Counted from the first letter of the stretch, positions 43,955-53,293 are shown. The stretch is DNA of 64,000 nt from Bradyrhizobium tropiciagri (GCF_018130505.1 NZ_JAFCKH010000002.1:62001-126000), one strand, 5' to 3'. The notes: generated by a model not told the origin, from the sequence alone. Numbers and translations: made by a program.

Positions 43955-45253
43955 TCATGGTTCGAGACGCACCGTGCTGTCATCGGGCCGCTCTGCGCGG
44001 ACCGGTTCGCGCTCCTCACCATGAGGGACTAATTGCGCAGAAGCGGCGGGCGGAGCCGGGGGCGGCGTCAGTTCCTCGACCCTGTAGCTCTTCGGCAGGT
44101 TGATCGGACGGTAGGTCGCATCCTTGTCCATGCGTTCAAGCACCGAGCGGTGGATCAGCACGCCATCCGGAATCAGCCGCGGCTCGCCCATCGGCAGGTA
44201 GAAGCCGAGGAAGGTCTTTCGTTCGGGCCATTCCTTCCATTTGGCGCTCTTCGGAATCCATTCCAGGATGTTCCAGAAGCCCGTCAGCGAATTGTGCAAC
44301 GGCGCGGTGACGCTCGGCGGCACATATTCGTATTTGTGCGGCGGCAGTGGCATGCCCCAGGCGAGATGATCGATCAGCGCCTGGTTCACATGCAGCCCGG
44401 CTTCCTTGGCCTGCTCGAGCATCCAGATCAGCGGGAATTTGGACGGCCCGCTCTGATCCTCCGGATAGCCGCCGCCGACGTCGGAATGCACGCCGGCAAA
44501 CCAGACCTGGCGGATGTCCTGCTCCTTCTCGGTCGACGGGTCGAACGGATCGGCGCGGAATTTCTGCGGCTCGATCCAGCGGTTGAGGCGAAACATGCGC
44601 CTGCGCTCGTCGATCGAGATCGCCTGGCGGAAGCGCCTGACGCTCGGATTGGTGCGGGTGAACAGCAGGGTCTGCAGGTCGAACCAGAAATTATCCTGCC
44701 GCGGCACGATGATCGAGGCGACAGTGTCCCAGACGCCGACGAACTCGATATCGATGTTGCGGCCGCCGGCGATCTGGCTGAAGTGCCAGACTTCCTTGAG
44801 CGGGGCAAAGTCGAACGTCCCGTCGGAGGACTGCGCGTCCGCGCTCGCTTTCTTGTACGTCGAGAACGCGTAGCCGGCGAGGTCGAGCTGGTCGACCGGC
44901 AACAGCCCCATCGTGTGAATGAAAGCGGACAGCACGCGCACCGTGTAGGCGCCGCGGCTGAAGCCGAACATCCAGACCCGATCCCCCGGCTCCCACGCCC
45001 GGCACAGGAAAGCGTAGGCGTCCAGCGTGTCCTTGTCGAGGCCGGCGCCGAAGGCGAGGCCCCACAGGCCGCGAACCTCCTGCTTGAAACGTCCCCAGGT
45101 GTTCTGCAGGCCGATCGTGCCGAGGCCGGGATGATAATAGATGCGCTGCCGGTGATCCTTGTCGGCGACGCGAAACAGCTTCAGCACGTTGGAGATATTG
45201 GCGCCGATCTCGTTGCCGGTGCCGTCGCAGCAAATCACGATATCCTTCGGCAT
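43955..45253 (-). CDS. DUF2235 alpha/beta-hydrolase (Tle1-like phospholipase domain)
   Basis: 432 residues from ATG 45253 (MPKDIVICCDGTGNEIG). The nucleophile elbow is FGFSRGAYTVR near residue 96, in the GxSxG form; FVGVWDTVASI and FAGVHSDVGGGYPED supply the acid/His part typical of DUF2235, the domain of type VI effector Tle1. No VgrG, Hcp or immunity gene is adjacent, so it is more likely a housekeeping hydrolase than an effector. The last 25 or so codons (from about 44035) run through a degenerate palindromic repeat. The 284 bases upstream (45254-45537) hold no gene. Confidence 0.9.
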   Translation of the reverse strand: MPKDIVICCDGTGNEIGANISNVLKLFRVADKDHRQRIYYHPGLGTIGLQNTWGRFKQEVRGLWGLAFGAGLDKDTLDAYAFLCRAWEPGDRVWMFGFSRGAYTVRVLSAFIHTMGLLPVDQLDLAGYAFSTYKKASADAQSSDGTFDFAPLKEVWHFSQIAGGRNIDIEFVGVWDTVASIIVPRQDNFWFDLQTLLFTRTNPSVRRFRQAISIDERRRMFRLNRWIEPQKFRADPFDPSTEKEQDIRQVWFAGVHSDVGGGYPEDQSGPSKFPLIWMLEQAKEAGLHVNQALIDHLAWGMPLPPHKYEYVPPSVTAPLHNSLTGFWNILEWIPKSAKWKEWPERKTFLGFYLPMGEPRLIPDGVLIHRSVLERMDKDATYRPINLPKSYRVEELTPPPAPPAASAQLVPHGEEREPVRAERPDDSTVRLEP

Positions 45254-45537
45254 CCGTAGCCCTCGCGGTCGCCGGTTGAATCCTGGCCGGCATCGTACGG
45301 CAGAACGCAAGACGGATTCAATCTATAATTGAAGACGGTTGTATGTACGCGGGATGAATCGCCGGCGCGTGCAACGTGCGCGAATTCAATTGCAACACTG
45401 CGGAAAAGATGGGAATCTGTTAAATAATCATTGCTCTATCGCGTCGATATTTTTTCGTTTTCGGAGTTTTCGGCGGTGCGCGCGATTGATTGGCTCGCGG
45501 ATTTCCGCGCTACATTCCCCGACAAGGGCGGGCCGGC

Positions 45538-46074
45538 ATGAGCCACCAGGCCGTCGTCAGCGTCATCCTCGCCAGTCTCGTCGTGATCGCGTTCGGCCTG
45601 TTCTGGTGGGTCGGCAGATATTCCGACCGGATTTTTGCAAAGCGATTTCGCACCCGCTTTCCCGAGAAGACGCTCAGCTACACGGCCGAGCAGCTCGGCG
45701 AACTCGTCACGTCGGATCTGCGGATGAAGTACGTCTTCCCGATCCTGTTCCCGCTCGACCTGATCGTGATGCTGGCGCTGGCGGGCGCGATGGGCGCAGC
45801 CTCCTCGCACTGGCTGGCGCAAACCTATCCGTCGGCGGCGTGGCTCGGGCTGCTGGTGCCGGCGGTGTATCTGCTCAGCGACCTGATCGAGGATTGCCTG
45901 CTGGCCTGGCTGCTGGCGCACGGCGATCCGAACGCCGCGGCACGCTCGGTCTCGACGTTGAAGGCGATCACGACGATCAAGCTGGCCAGCATATCCGCGG
46001 CGATCGTGGTGACGGTGCTGTCGCTGCTCGTGTGGCTGTTGCGCAGTCCGCCACCCGTAGGCACCGCCGCCTAG
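45538..46074 (+). CDS. Hypothetical membrane protein
   Basis: 178 residues from ATG 45538. Four hydrophobic segments at about 5-25, 70-92, 100-122 and 145-168. The first loop (SDRIFAKRFRTRFPEKTLSY) is basic and cytoplasmic. No motif recognised. Its stop is 1 base from the stop of the convergent VWA gene. Confidence 0.7.
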   Translation: MSHQAVVSVILASLVVIAFGLFWWVGRYSDRIFAKRFRTRFPEKTLSYTAEQLGELVTSDLRMKYVFPILFPLDLIVMLALAGAMGAASSHWLAQTYPSAAWLGLLVPAVYLLSDLIEDCLLAWLLAHGDPNAAARSVSTLKAITTIKLASISAAIVVTVLSLLVWLLRSPPPVGTAA

Positions 46075-46075
46075 C

Positions 46076-47458
46076 CTACTGATACGTCGCCACGATATCA
46101 GACACCGCGCGTTCGAGCTGCCTGGCGGTGGCGCATTGCCGCACCACGGTACAGAAGGTGGCATAGCGCGGCATCTCGGAATCGCCGAAGCCCCAGGTCA
46201 TGCGGCCCTCGGGATTGAGCCAGACCAGCCGCTTCGAGCGCTCGCCGATGCGGCGCAGGATATCGGCACGCGGATCGAGGTTGTTGCTGCGGGCATCGCC
46301 GAGCACGATCACCGTGGTCTGCGGCGTGATGGTGTTCATCCACCCGTGCTCGAAATCGTCGAATGAATTGCCGTAGTCGGACGAGCCGAAGCCGACCTTG
46401 GCCATGATCTCCTTCATCGCCTCTTCCGGCGACTTCTTCTCGAGGATGTCGCTGACCTCGATCAGGTTGCCGGAGAAGGCGAACGAGCGGACGTCGTCGA
46501 CCACCTCGTGCAGGCTGTGGATCAGCAGCAGGAAGAAATCCGAGACGCGGGCGACCGAGCCCGAGACGTCGCACAGCGCCACGATCTTCGGCCGGTCGCG
46601 ATGCTTGCGCTTCCACGCGGTGAGGAAGGGCACGCCGCCCCAGGCCGCGTTACGGCGCAGCGTGCGGCGGACGTCGAGATGGCCGCGGCGTTGGCGCTTG
46701 CGCGGCTTCGAATAGCGCTCGCGCAGCCGGCGCGCGATCTGGCGAATCAGCGTGCGCATCTGCTCGACCTGGCGCGGCTCGATCCGCGCCAGCGGCGCGT
46801 TGCGCAAGATCTCGTTGCGCAGGTTCTCCGCCTCCTCGCGCCCATAGAGCAGCAGCGCCTGCGAGACGGCGTCGCGGACGGTGCCGCGCAGGCCGGTGAG
46901 CGCCTCCTGCAGCCGCTCGGCCAGCGCCGGATTGTTCGCGGTCGCATCGTCGATGTCGTCGCGCAGCCGCTGGATGCCCATCGCATCGAGGATGCGGGTC
47001 TGGAAAATGCCGCGCTGGGTGAAGTAGCGGATGTCCGACAGCGACGCTGCGCCCGAGGCGTTGGCGATCGCGGTCGAGATCGCGGTGCGGTCCTGCGAAA
47101 GCAGCATCTGCGCCAGCGGCCCGACATTCTCGCTCTCGGCGCCGCCGCCGCTGGTATCGCCATGCGCATCGGCTTCCGGATTGCCGCCGGACTCGCTCTG
47201 CTCGTCCGTTTTGTCCTGCTCTTGTGTCTCCTGCTGCTGCGGCTCGGGCTGGCTGAAGAACAGGTCGAAGCAATCGCCGAGCGCGCGCTTCTCGTCCTGA
47301 GTCTTGGCCAGCGTCAGCAGAAACGTGTCGCGCAAGACGGCGCGGTCGGCAAAGCCGACCTGGGCGACGGCGCGCATCGCATCGATGCTTTCGGCGGGCG
47401 AGACCCGCACCCCGGCTCCCCGCGCCGCACGAAAGAAGCGATGCAGGTTCTCGCGCAT
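46076..47458 (-). CDS. CoxE-like VWA domain protein
   Basis: 460 residues. The N-terminal half is helical with a Gln/Glu-rich acidic stretch (about 70-110); the C-terminal half is a von Willebrand A domain with a MIDAS motif ALCDVSGSVA, plus FGSSDYGNSFDDF and VIVLGDARSNN. CoxE-family proteins act with MoxR ATPases as metal-insertion or complex-assembly chaperones; in CO dehydrogenase they help mature the Mo-Cu site. It follows the MoxR gene by 7 bases. A molybdenum hydroxylase is encoded 2.6 kb away, which makes a functional link possible but unproven. Confidence 0.9.
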   Translation of the reverse strand: MRENLHRFFRAARGAGVRVSPAESIDAMRAVAQVGFADRAVLRDTFLLTLAKTQDEKRALGDCFDLFFSQPEPQQQETQEQDKTDEQSESGGNPEADAHGDTSGGGAESENVGPLAQMLLSQDRTAISTAIANASGAASLSDIRYFTQRGIFQTRILDAMGIQRLRDDIDDATANNPALAERLQEALTGLRGTVRDAVSQALLLYGREEAENLRNEILRNAPLARIEPRQVEQMRTLIRQIARRLRERYSKPRKRQRRGHLDVRRTLRRNAAWGGVPFLTAWKRKHRDRPKIVALCDVSGSVARVSDFFLLLIHSLHEVVDDVRSFAFSGNLIEVSDILEKKSPEEAMKEIMAKVGFGSSDYGNSFDDFEHGWMNTITPQTTVIVLGDARSNNLDPRADILRRIGERSKRLVWLNPEGRMTWGFGDSEMPRYATFCTVVRQCATARQLERAVSDIVATYQ

Positions 47459-47465
47459 GGGTGGC

Positions 47466-48413
47466 CTAGCTGAACACGCCGTGCCGCGACGCCTTGGCGA
47501 TGAAGGCGGAGATCTGCGGCGTCGCGGCCTCGATGTCGGCCTCGTATTTCAAGAGCACGTTGAGCGTGTCCTTGACGATCTCGTGGTCGAGCTCGTTCGC
47601 CTGCAGCAGCACCAGCACGCGCGCCCAGTCGATGGCTTCGCTCACCGACGGCAGCTTCTTTAAGTCGAGCGAGCGGATCTCGTGGATGAAGCCGACCATC
47701 TGCCGGCGCAGCGTCTGCGAGATGCCGGGCACCCGGCTCTCGACGATGCGCTCTTCGAGGCGCTGCTCGGGGAAGCCGATGTGCAGATGCAGGCAGCGGC
47801 GCTTCAGCGCGTCGCCGAGGTCGCGCTCGCTGTTCGAGGTCAGGATCACGGTCGGCGGCGCCACTGCCGCCACCGTGCCGAGCTCGGGAATCGTGACCTG
47901 GAAATCGGAGAGAATCTCCAGCAGCAGCGATTCGAACTCGGCGTCCGACTTGTCGATCTCGTCGATCAGCAGCACGCAGCCATTCGGCTGCTCCAGTGCC
48001 TGCAGCAGCGGGCGCGGCTCGACGAATTCCTTGGAGAAAAACACGTCGCCGAAGGCGTGGAGCTGATCGAGCGCGGCACCGAGCGTCTGTGCGCCGCCGA
48101 GCACCTCGCCGAGCTTGTCCTTCAGGATCTGGGTGTAGAGCAGCTGTTTTGCATACTTCCACTCGTACAGCGCCTTGGCCTCGTCGAGGCCCTCGTAGCA
48201 CTGCAGGCGGATCATCTTCATGCCGCGCCACGCGGCGATCGCCTTTGCGAGCTCGGTCTTGCCGACGCCGGCAGGGCCCTCGACCAGGATCGGCTTGTCG
48301 ATCTGCTGCGACAGATAGACCGCGGTCGCGATCTGCCGGCTCGCAATATAGCCTTGCGCGGCGAGGCCGCTTTCCACGGCCTCGATCGAGGCGGTGGGCC
48401 TGGTGTCAGCCAC
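47466..48413 (-). CDS. MoxR-family AAA+ ATPase (CoxD-like)
   Basis: 315 residues. Walker A VEGPAGVGKTELAKAIA near residue 44, Walker B LLIDEIDKSDAEFES near 145, sensor 1 ILTSNSERDLGDALKRRCL near 190, and a C-terminal lid. These ATPases work with VWA partners; the downstream CoxE-like gene is 7 bases away. The subgroup with RLQCYEGLDEAKALYEW is the CoxD/APE2220 type. Likely target: maturation of a metalloenzyme. Confidence 0.92.
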   Translation of the reverse strand: MADTRPTASIEAVESGLAAQGYIASRQIATAVYLSQQIDKPILVEGPAGVGKTELAKAIAAWRGMKMIRLQCYEGLDEAKALYEWKYAKQLLYTQILKDKLGEVLGGAQTLGAALDQLHAFGDVFFSKEFVEPRPLLQALEQPNGCVLLIDEIDKSDAEFESLLLEILSDFQVTIPELGTVAAVAPPTVILTSNSERDLGDALKRRCLHLHIGFPEQRLEERIVESRVPGISQTLRRQMVGFIHEIRSLDLKKLPSVSEAIDWARVLVLLQANELDHEIVKDTLNVLLKYEADIEAATPQISAFIAKASRHGVFS

Positions 48414-48546
48414 GAGGATCAGCTCCGGATTTGCCTAATTCGAACCTGTTCTGCGCCCGTTGCGGGCAAAGCACAAGGCTCGTTTGGCCCGCAATGCCAT
48501 GGAGTTAGGGCATGGTTCGGCGGGAATTTCCGCCGAGCGGAAGCGC

Positions 48547-48632
48547 GTAGCCCGGATGGAGCGAAGCGCAATCCGGGACAGACCATCCGCGGAGGGACTT
48601 CCCCGGATTACGCTACGCTTCATCCGGGCTAC
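48547..48632. repeat. Intergenic palindrome (GTAGCCCGGATGGAGCGAAG type, second copy)
   Basis: Same arms as at 34891-34978 (GTAGCCCGGATGGAGCGAAG and the inverse). It stands between the MoxR start and the HAD hydrolase stop. Confidence 0.75.
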
Positions 48633-48637
48633 GAGAC

Positions 48638-49270
48638 CTACCTCAACGCGAGACCGGTCGCGGCCTCGAGCTCGCCGATCGCCTGCGCGGCGTTCAGCAC
48701 CTTGATCGTGGTCATGCCCATCTCGCGCGCCGGCTTCAGATTGACGCCGAGGTCGTCGAGATAGATGCAATGCTTCGGGTTCACCCCGAGCGTCTCCACC
48801 ATCATCGTGTAGATGCGCGGATCGGGCTTGCGCAGGCCGATCTTGGCCGACTCGATCACGTGATCGAACAGCGCCATCACCTCGGCGACATAGAGCGTGC
48901 GTCCGCTGCGGCTGCCGATCGCGTTGGCCGGCAGATTGTTGGTGATGCAGCCGGTCTTGAATTTTGCCTTGATGCGCTTCAGCGCTTCCACCATCTCGGG
49001 GCGCAGATCGCCCGACAGCAGCGGCAGCACGTCCTTGCCGCGCACCTCGGCGCCGAGCGCCTTCGATTCCGCGGCGAACAGCTCGTCGAACGCGTCGATA
49101 TCGATCTCGGCGCGCTCGAACTTGGCCCAGGCGTTTTCGAGATGATTGGCCGCATTGGTGCGGCGGATGATGTCGGCCGGAATGCCGCGCTCGGTCTCGT
49201 AGCGTGCAAACGCCTCGAACGGCGAGGTGGTCAAGACGCCGCCGAAATCCCAGATCACTGCCTCGATCAT
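48638..49270 (-). CDS. HAD-superfamily hydrolase, subfamily IA
   Basis: 210 residues. Motif I is VIWDFGGVLTT: nucleophile Asp8 present but the usual second Asp is Gly, as in the DFGGV subgroup (related to the N-terminal domain of soluble epoxide hydrolase). Motif II Thr/Asn in GCITNNLPAN, motif III Lys in GLRKPDPRIY, motif IV IYLDDLGVNLKPAREMGM. A phosphatase or dehalogenase role is possible; loss of the second Asp usually changes activity. Stands alone. Confidence 0.88.
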   Translation of the reverse strand: MIEAVIWDFGGVLTTSPFEAFARYETERGIPADIIRRTNAANHLENAWAKFERAEIDIDAFDELFAAESKALGAEVRGKDVLPLLSGDLRPEMVEALKRIKAKFKTGCITNNLPANAIGSRSGRTLYVAEVMALFDHVIESAKIGLRKPDPRIYTMMVETLGVNPKHCIYLDDLGVNLKPAREMGMTTIKVLNAAQAIGELEAATGLALR

Positions 49271-49379
49271 GCTGTCCTGCCCGATGTCGTTGTCAAGGAG
49301 CGGCTAACATGAATTGCCTGATCGGGCCAGCCCATCCGGTGGCTTGGCGATCCCTGCGCCACGGGCTATTGCTGCGCCG

Positions 49380-50141
49380 ATGAAATGCCCTCAGCTCATC
49401 CTCGCGGCGATGCTGGCGCTGGTGTCCGCGCCGGCCTTCGCCATCGTCGGCGGCGGCGCTCCGGCGACCGAAGGCGTGGCGCGCGCGGTCGTCACCATCG
49501 TCGGCTCGCGCGGCAATTTCTGCACCGGCGCGCTGATCTCGCCGAAGGTGGTGCTTACAGCGGCGCATTGCGTGCCTTCAGGCGCCGACTACAAGATCGT
49601 CGAATATGGCGCGGACCGGCAGCCCAAGCTGCAGGACGTCAAGGCGGTCGCGATCCATCCGGCGTTCAAGATGCAGGCGATGGCCAATCATGTCGCGACC
49701 GCCGATGTCGCGCTGCTGCAGCTCGCGGCGCCGCTCGCGGGCAAGGCGCCGGCGGCGCTCGGCATGCCCACCATCCCGATCCTGGTCGGCGGCCGCTTCA
49801 CGATCGCCGGCGTCGGCGTCACCGTGCGCGGCGACGGCAAAAGCGGCGGCACCATCCGTGTCGTCAGCCTGATCACCACCGGCAAGCCCGGCACGCTGCA
49901 GATCCGCCTGGTCGACCCGGTCGGGCAGGGCGTGCGCGACGGGCTCGGTGCCTGCACCGGCGATTCCGGCGCGCCTGTGTTCGAGGACAAGCAGGGCGGG
50001 CCGGCGATCGTCGGCGTGGTGAGTTGGTCCACAGGGCCGAACGGCGCCGCCGGCTGCGGCGGCATGACCGGCGTCACCCCGCTGACGCTTTACCGCGACT
50101 GGGTGATGCAGACCGCGCGGCAGTGGGGCGCGAGTTTTTAG
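49380..50141 (+). CDS. Secreted trypsin-like serine protease
   Basis: 253 residues with a signal peptide (MKCPQLILAAMLALVSAPAF) cut just before IVGGGAPATEG, the chymotrypsin-type mature start. The triad is complete: His in VVLTAAHCVP, Asp in TADVALLQL, Ser in CTGDSGAPVF. A cysteine pair in the C-terminal part (ACTGD and AGCGG) fits a disulfide. It is a periplasmic or secreted S1 protease; the substrate is unknown. Confidence 0.92.
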   Translation: MKCPQLILAAMLALVSAPAFAIVGGGAPATEGVARAVVTIVGSRGNFCTGALISPKVVLTAAHCVPSGADYKIVEYGADRQPKLQDVKAVAIHPAFKMQAMANHVATADVALLQLAAPLAGKAPAALGMPTIPILVGGRFTIAGVGVTVRGDGKSGGTIRVVSLITTGKPGTLQIRLVDPVGQGVRDGLGACTGDSGAPVFEDKQGGPAIVGVVSWSTGPNGAAGCGGMTGVTPLTLYRDWVMQTARQWGASF

Positions 50142-50180
50142 CGCGCGGTACGTCTCGAGTCGATCACACGCTCTGGCTCC

Positions 50181-50284
50181 GTCATCCTGAGGTGCGAGCG
50201 GAGCGAGCCTCGAAGGATGAATCGGCCACAGTGGGGCCGTGCATCTTTCGAGGCTCGCCGAAGAGGCTCGCACCTCAGGATGAC
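50181..50284. repeat. Intergenic palindrome (GTCATCCTGAGGTGCGAGCG type)
   Basis: GTCATCCTGAGGTGCGAGCG with CCTCGAAGGATG on the left and CATCTTTCGAGGCTCG with GCTCGCACCTCAGGATGAC on the right; a diverged relative of the repeat at 37352-37449. Confidence 0.72.
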
Positions 50285-50312
50285 GGAGCAAAGAGCGAGC
50301 GCATGCGGCGCG

Positions 50313-52571
50313 CTAGTGCCCCGCCGCCTTGTTCGCCGCGGCGTTATTCAGCACGATCAGGCCGTCGACGGCGACGCCGAGCTTGCTGTTGATCAGGAAC
50401 GGGTTGACGTCGATCGAGGCGATGCGGCCATTGGCGTCGGCCATCAAATTGGAGAGGCCGACCAGCGCCTTCACCGCCGATGGCTCGTGCAGCGCGGGCT
50501 TGCCGCGGTAGCCCTTCAGCTTGACGCCGGCCTTGGTCTTGGCGATCAACTCTTTCGCCTCGGCGGCATCGAGCGGCGCGCCGGCGAGCGCGACGTCCTT
50601 CATGAGCTCAATGTCCACGCCGCCGGTGCCGAACAGCACCACGGGACCCATCTCGGCATCGAGCGAGGCGCCGACCACGAGCTCGAGATCGGCCTTGACC
50701 TGCTGCGCGATCAAAATGCCTTCGAGCTTCGGCTTGCCCTTCAGCTTCTTCACCCGTGCGGTGATGTCGTTGAAGGCCTGCTTCACCTCGGCCGCATTGC
50801 CGAGGTTCAGCACCACACCGCCGATGTCCGATTTGTGCAGGATGTCCGGGCTGACCACCTTGGCGACCACCGGGAAGCCGATTGCTTTCGCGATCTTCAC
50901 CGCATCAGTCGCGGTCTGCGCCACCTCTTCCTTCGAGATCGGAATGCCGTAGGCCTTGAGCAGCTGCTTGGAGGCGACCTCATCGAGCGCGGCGGCGCCG
51001 TTGGCGGCCTTCAGCGTCCTCTCCAGCACGGCGCGGGCGGAGGCCTTCGAGCTCGACACGATGTCGGGCACCTCCTTGCGCAAGCCGGCATATTCGATCA
51101 GCGACTTGATCGCGCCAACGGCGCGGTCGAGGCCCTGCATCACGGCAATATTCGGCAGGCTCTTGCGCAGTCCCTTGGTGAACTCCGTAAAGCCGATCGA
51201 CATCGCGCTGATATAGATCACCGGCTTGTTGGCCTGGCCGGCCATGTCGTTGACGATGCGCAGGTTGCGCTCGCGCAATTCGTGCGGCGCCTTCGGCAGC
51301 TCGGCATCGATGATGACGATGTCTGTATCAGGATCGTCGATCATGATCTTGATCGACTTCATGTAGACGGAGGGATCGACCACCGCGGCGAAACCGGCGT
51401 CGAGCGGGTTGCCGACGATGCTGCCGGGCCCGAGCATCTGCGCCAACTGCCCCGAGGCATTCGCGCTCAGCGGCGCGAAGTTCAAGCCGGCGGAATAGAA
51501 CGCGTCGATCAGGAGGCCGCGCTTGCCGCCGGACAGCGACACCGCGGCGAGCCGGTTGCCCTTCGGCGGATCGGCGTGGACGAAGCATTCGGTGGTCTCG
51601 ATCAGCTCGTCCAGCCCGCGGACGCGGATCACGCCCTCGCGGGTCGAGATCGCATCGAACGTCTCGATCGAGCCGGCCAGCGCGCCGGTATGCGCCATCG
51701 CCGCGGCGCGGCCGCCTTCGGAAGCGCCGAGCTTGAGCGCGATCACCGGCTTGCCGGCGGCGCGTGCGGCCTTGCAGGCCTCGCGGAACACCTTGGTGTT
51801 CCTGACGCCTTCGAGATAGACCACGATGACGCGGATGCTCGGATCGGCGGCGAAATAGCTCATCAAATCGGGCGTCTCGAGCCCGGATTCGTTGCCGGTC
51901 GTGACCATGTAGCCGACGCCGACGCCGCGATCCTCCAGCGCCTGGCGGATCGCCATCACGATCGCGCCGGATTGCCCGGCGATCGCCACCGCGCCCTGCT
52001 CCATGGTGACGATGCGGTCGTCGATATTGGTGAACAGATTCTCGCCGGCGCTCAAATTGCCGAGGCAGTTCGGGCCGGTGACAGCGAGCCCGGTCTCCTT
52101 GATCGCCTGCTTCAGCTCGACTGCGAGCCGCTGGCTCTCCTCGTCCTGCAATTCGCTGAAGCCCGAGGTGACGATGGTCGCCGAGCGCGCGCCGGCGGCG
52201 GCCGCGTCACGCACCACCTGCACCGCGAAGCGCGCCGGCACCAGCACCAGCACGTGGTCGGGCTTCTCCGGCAGGCTTGCGAAATCCTTGTAGCAGGTGA
52301 CGCCCCAGATCATTTCGCGCTTGGAATTGATCGGAAACAGGCCGCCGGCATATCGGTACTTGATCAGGTTGTTCCAGATCCGCTCGGCATAGTTGCCGGG
52401 CTTGTCGGTGGCGCCGACCAGCACGATGTTGCGCGGGTGCAGCATCGCATGAATGCTCTTGACGATGTCGCTGGCATCGTCCGAAGGCGCCCATCTGACG
52501 GTCGGATGGGACGCGGTGCTTGCGAGAGCTTCCATGGAGCCTGCCCTTACCTTGTTGTTTTCCCTGGCCAT
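50313..52571 (-). CDS. ADP-forming acyl-CoA synthetase (fused acetate-CoA ligase family)
   Basis: About 752 residues from ATG 52571; a GTG 15 bases earlier and an ATG at 52535 (with AAGG-type site) are alternatives. The order is CoA-binding domain (HPRNIVLVGATDKPGNYAER), succinyl-CoA-ligase-like domain with the phosphohistidine segment AMAHTGALAGS near residue 285, then a C-terminal ATP-grasp domain (KAIGFPVVAKVVSPDILHKS, MGPVVLFGTGGVDIEL, then DVNPFLI). It makes acyl-CoA from acid, CoA and ATP with ADP release, or runs in reverse. The specific acid is unknown. No partner gene is adjacent. Confidence 0.9.
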   Translation of the reverse strand: MARENNKVRAGSMEALASTASHPTVRWAPSDDASDIVKSIHAMLHPRNIVLVGATDKPGNYAERIWNNLIKYRYAGGLFPINSKREMIWGVTCYKDFASLPEKPDHVLVLVPARFAVQVVRDAAAAGARSATIVTSGFSELQDEESQRLAVELKQAIKETGLAVTGPNCLGNLSAGENLFTNIDDRIVTMEQGAVAIAGQSGAIVMAIRQALEDRGVGVGYMVTTGNESGLETPDLMSYFAADPSIRVIVVYLEGVRNTKVFREACKAARAAGKPVIALKLGASEGGRAAAMAHTGALAGSIETFDAISTREGVIRVRGLDELIETTECFVHADPPKGNRLAAVSLSGGKRGLLIDAFYSAGLNFAPLSANASGQLAQMLGPGSIVGNPLDAGFAAVVDPSVYMKSIKIMIDDPDTDIVIIDAELPKAPHELRERNLRIVNDMAGQANKPVIYISAMSIGFTEFTKGLRKSLPNIAVMQGLDRAVGAIKSLIEYAGLRKEVPDIVSSSKASARAVLERTLKAANGAAALDEVASKQLLKAYGIPISKEEVAQTATDAVKIAKAIGFPVVAKVVSPDILHKSDIGGVVLNLGNAAEVKQAFNDITARVKKLKGKPKLEGILIAQQVKADLELVVGASLDAEMGPVVLFGTGGVDIELMKDVALAGAPLDAAEAKELIAKTKAGVKLKGYRGKPALHEPSAVKALVGLSNLMADANGRIASIDVNPFLINSKLGVAVDGLIVLNNAAANKAAGH

Positions 52572-52723
52572 GTCGTCCGGCCGCACGGTCGTTTGCCGCG
52601 GGCGGAGTTTTCATTGTTTTTATGGCCGAGGGAAGAGGGTGGCAACTCACGCGCACGCAAGTCAGGGCATCAGGTCAGGGCATCGCGCGCGCGATATCCC
52701 ATCTCACGCAAAATTCATGCGCA

Positions 52724-53293
52724 TCAGGAACCGGGTTCGATCAGCGTCGCGTGCAACAGATAGCGCTCGGGCCCCGATGTCAGCGCGTCGAACGGCCAGC
52801 AGGTCGACAGCACCAGCTCATGGCGGTCGGTCAGCGGATCGATGCCGGATTGATCGAAGCGGACGATCGAGCTGCCGTCGGCCCGGTAACGGAACGTCTT
52901 GCCGTCGCTTCTGGTGACGTCGATCTCGTCGCCGATTGCGACATCCTTCAAGAAGCGAAAGTGGGTGTCGCGATGCGCGGAGTAGACCGCGACGCCGCGC
53001 TCGCCGGCATCGACGGTCTGCTCGACATGACCGGGGCCGAATGCCAGCGCCTGGCCGCTGCTGCCGGCGAGCACGATGGTCGACGCATGCAGCCGCTCCA
53101 CCTCGATCTTCGCCACCGGCCAGGTATCAGCCCAGCTCCACGGCTTGACGGGGTGACCGGTCGCGATGGTGCGGGCAAAGGCGCGCTCCAGCAGCACTTG
53201 CGCGAGCAGCGCCTTGGCGTGGATGTAGGTGCCCTGGCCGAACAGGATCAGGCCGAGGAGGGCGAGGACGAGCGGAGTGATCAGGCGGGGCAT
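52724..53293 (-). CDS. Class GN sortase
   Basis: 189 residues from ATG 53293, with an N-terminal membrane helix (RLITPLVLALLGLILFGQGT). Catalytic residues of a sortase are present: His in AVYSAHRDTHF, Cys in LVLSTCWPFD, and a late Arg in GPERYLLHATLI. The Gram-negative class GN occurs in proteobacteria together with one dedicated VIT/VWA target protein, and here that target gene is directly upstream. A start at 53311 would lie inside a palindromic repeat. It probably attaches or processes the target at the LPKTA site. Confidence 0.92.
   Translation of the reverse strand: MPRLITPLVLALLGLILFGQGTYIHAKALLAQVLLERAFARTIATGHPVKPWSWADTWPVAKIEVERLHASTIVLAGSSGQALAFGPGHVEQTVDAGERGVAVYSAHRDTHFRFLKDVAIGDEIDVTRSDGKTFRYRADGSSIVRFDQSGIDPLTDRHELVLSTCWPFDALTSGPERYLLHATLIEPGS

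Noticed and set aside
43575-44024. Open frames in the tandem repeat
   Set aside because: They translate palindromic repeat DNA and have no start signals.
43955-45253. Type VI secretion effector locus
   Set aside because: The protein has a Tle1-like DUF2235 domain, but there is no VgrG, PAAR, Hcp or immunity gene beside it.
50217-52763. 848-codon plus-strand frame
   Set aside because: It is the antisense shadow of the ADP-forming acyl-CoA synthetase; the peptide is His/Arg/Gly-rich with no domain pattern, as expected from GC-rich codon-position bias.
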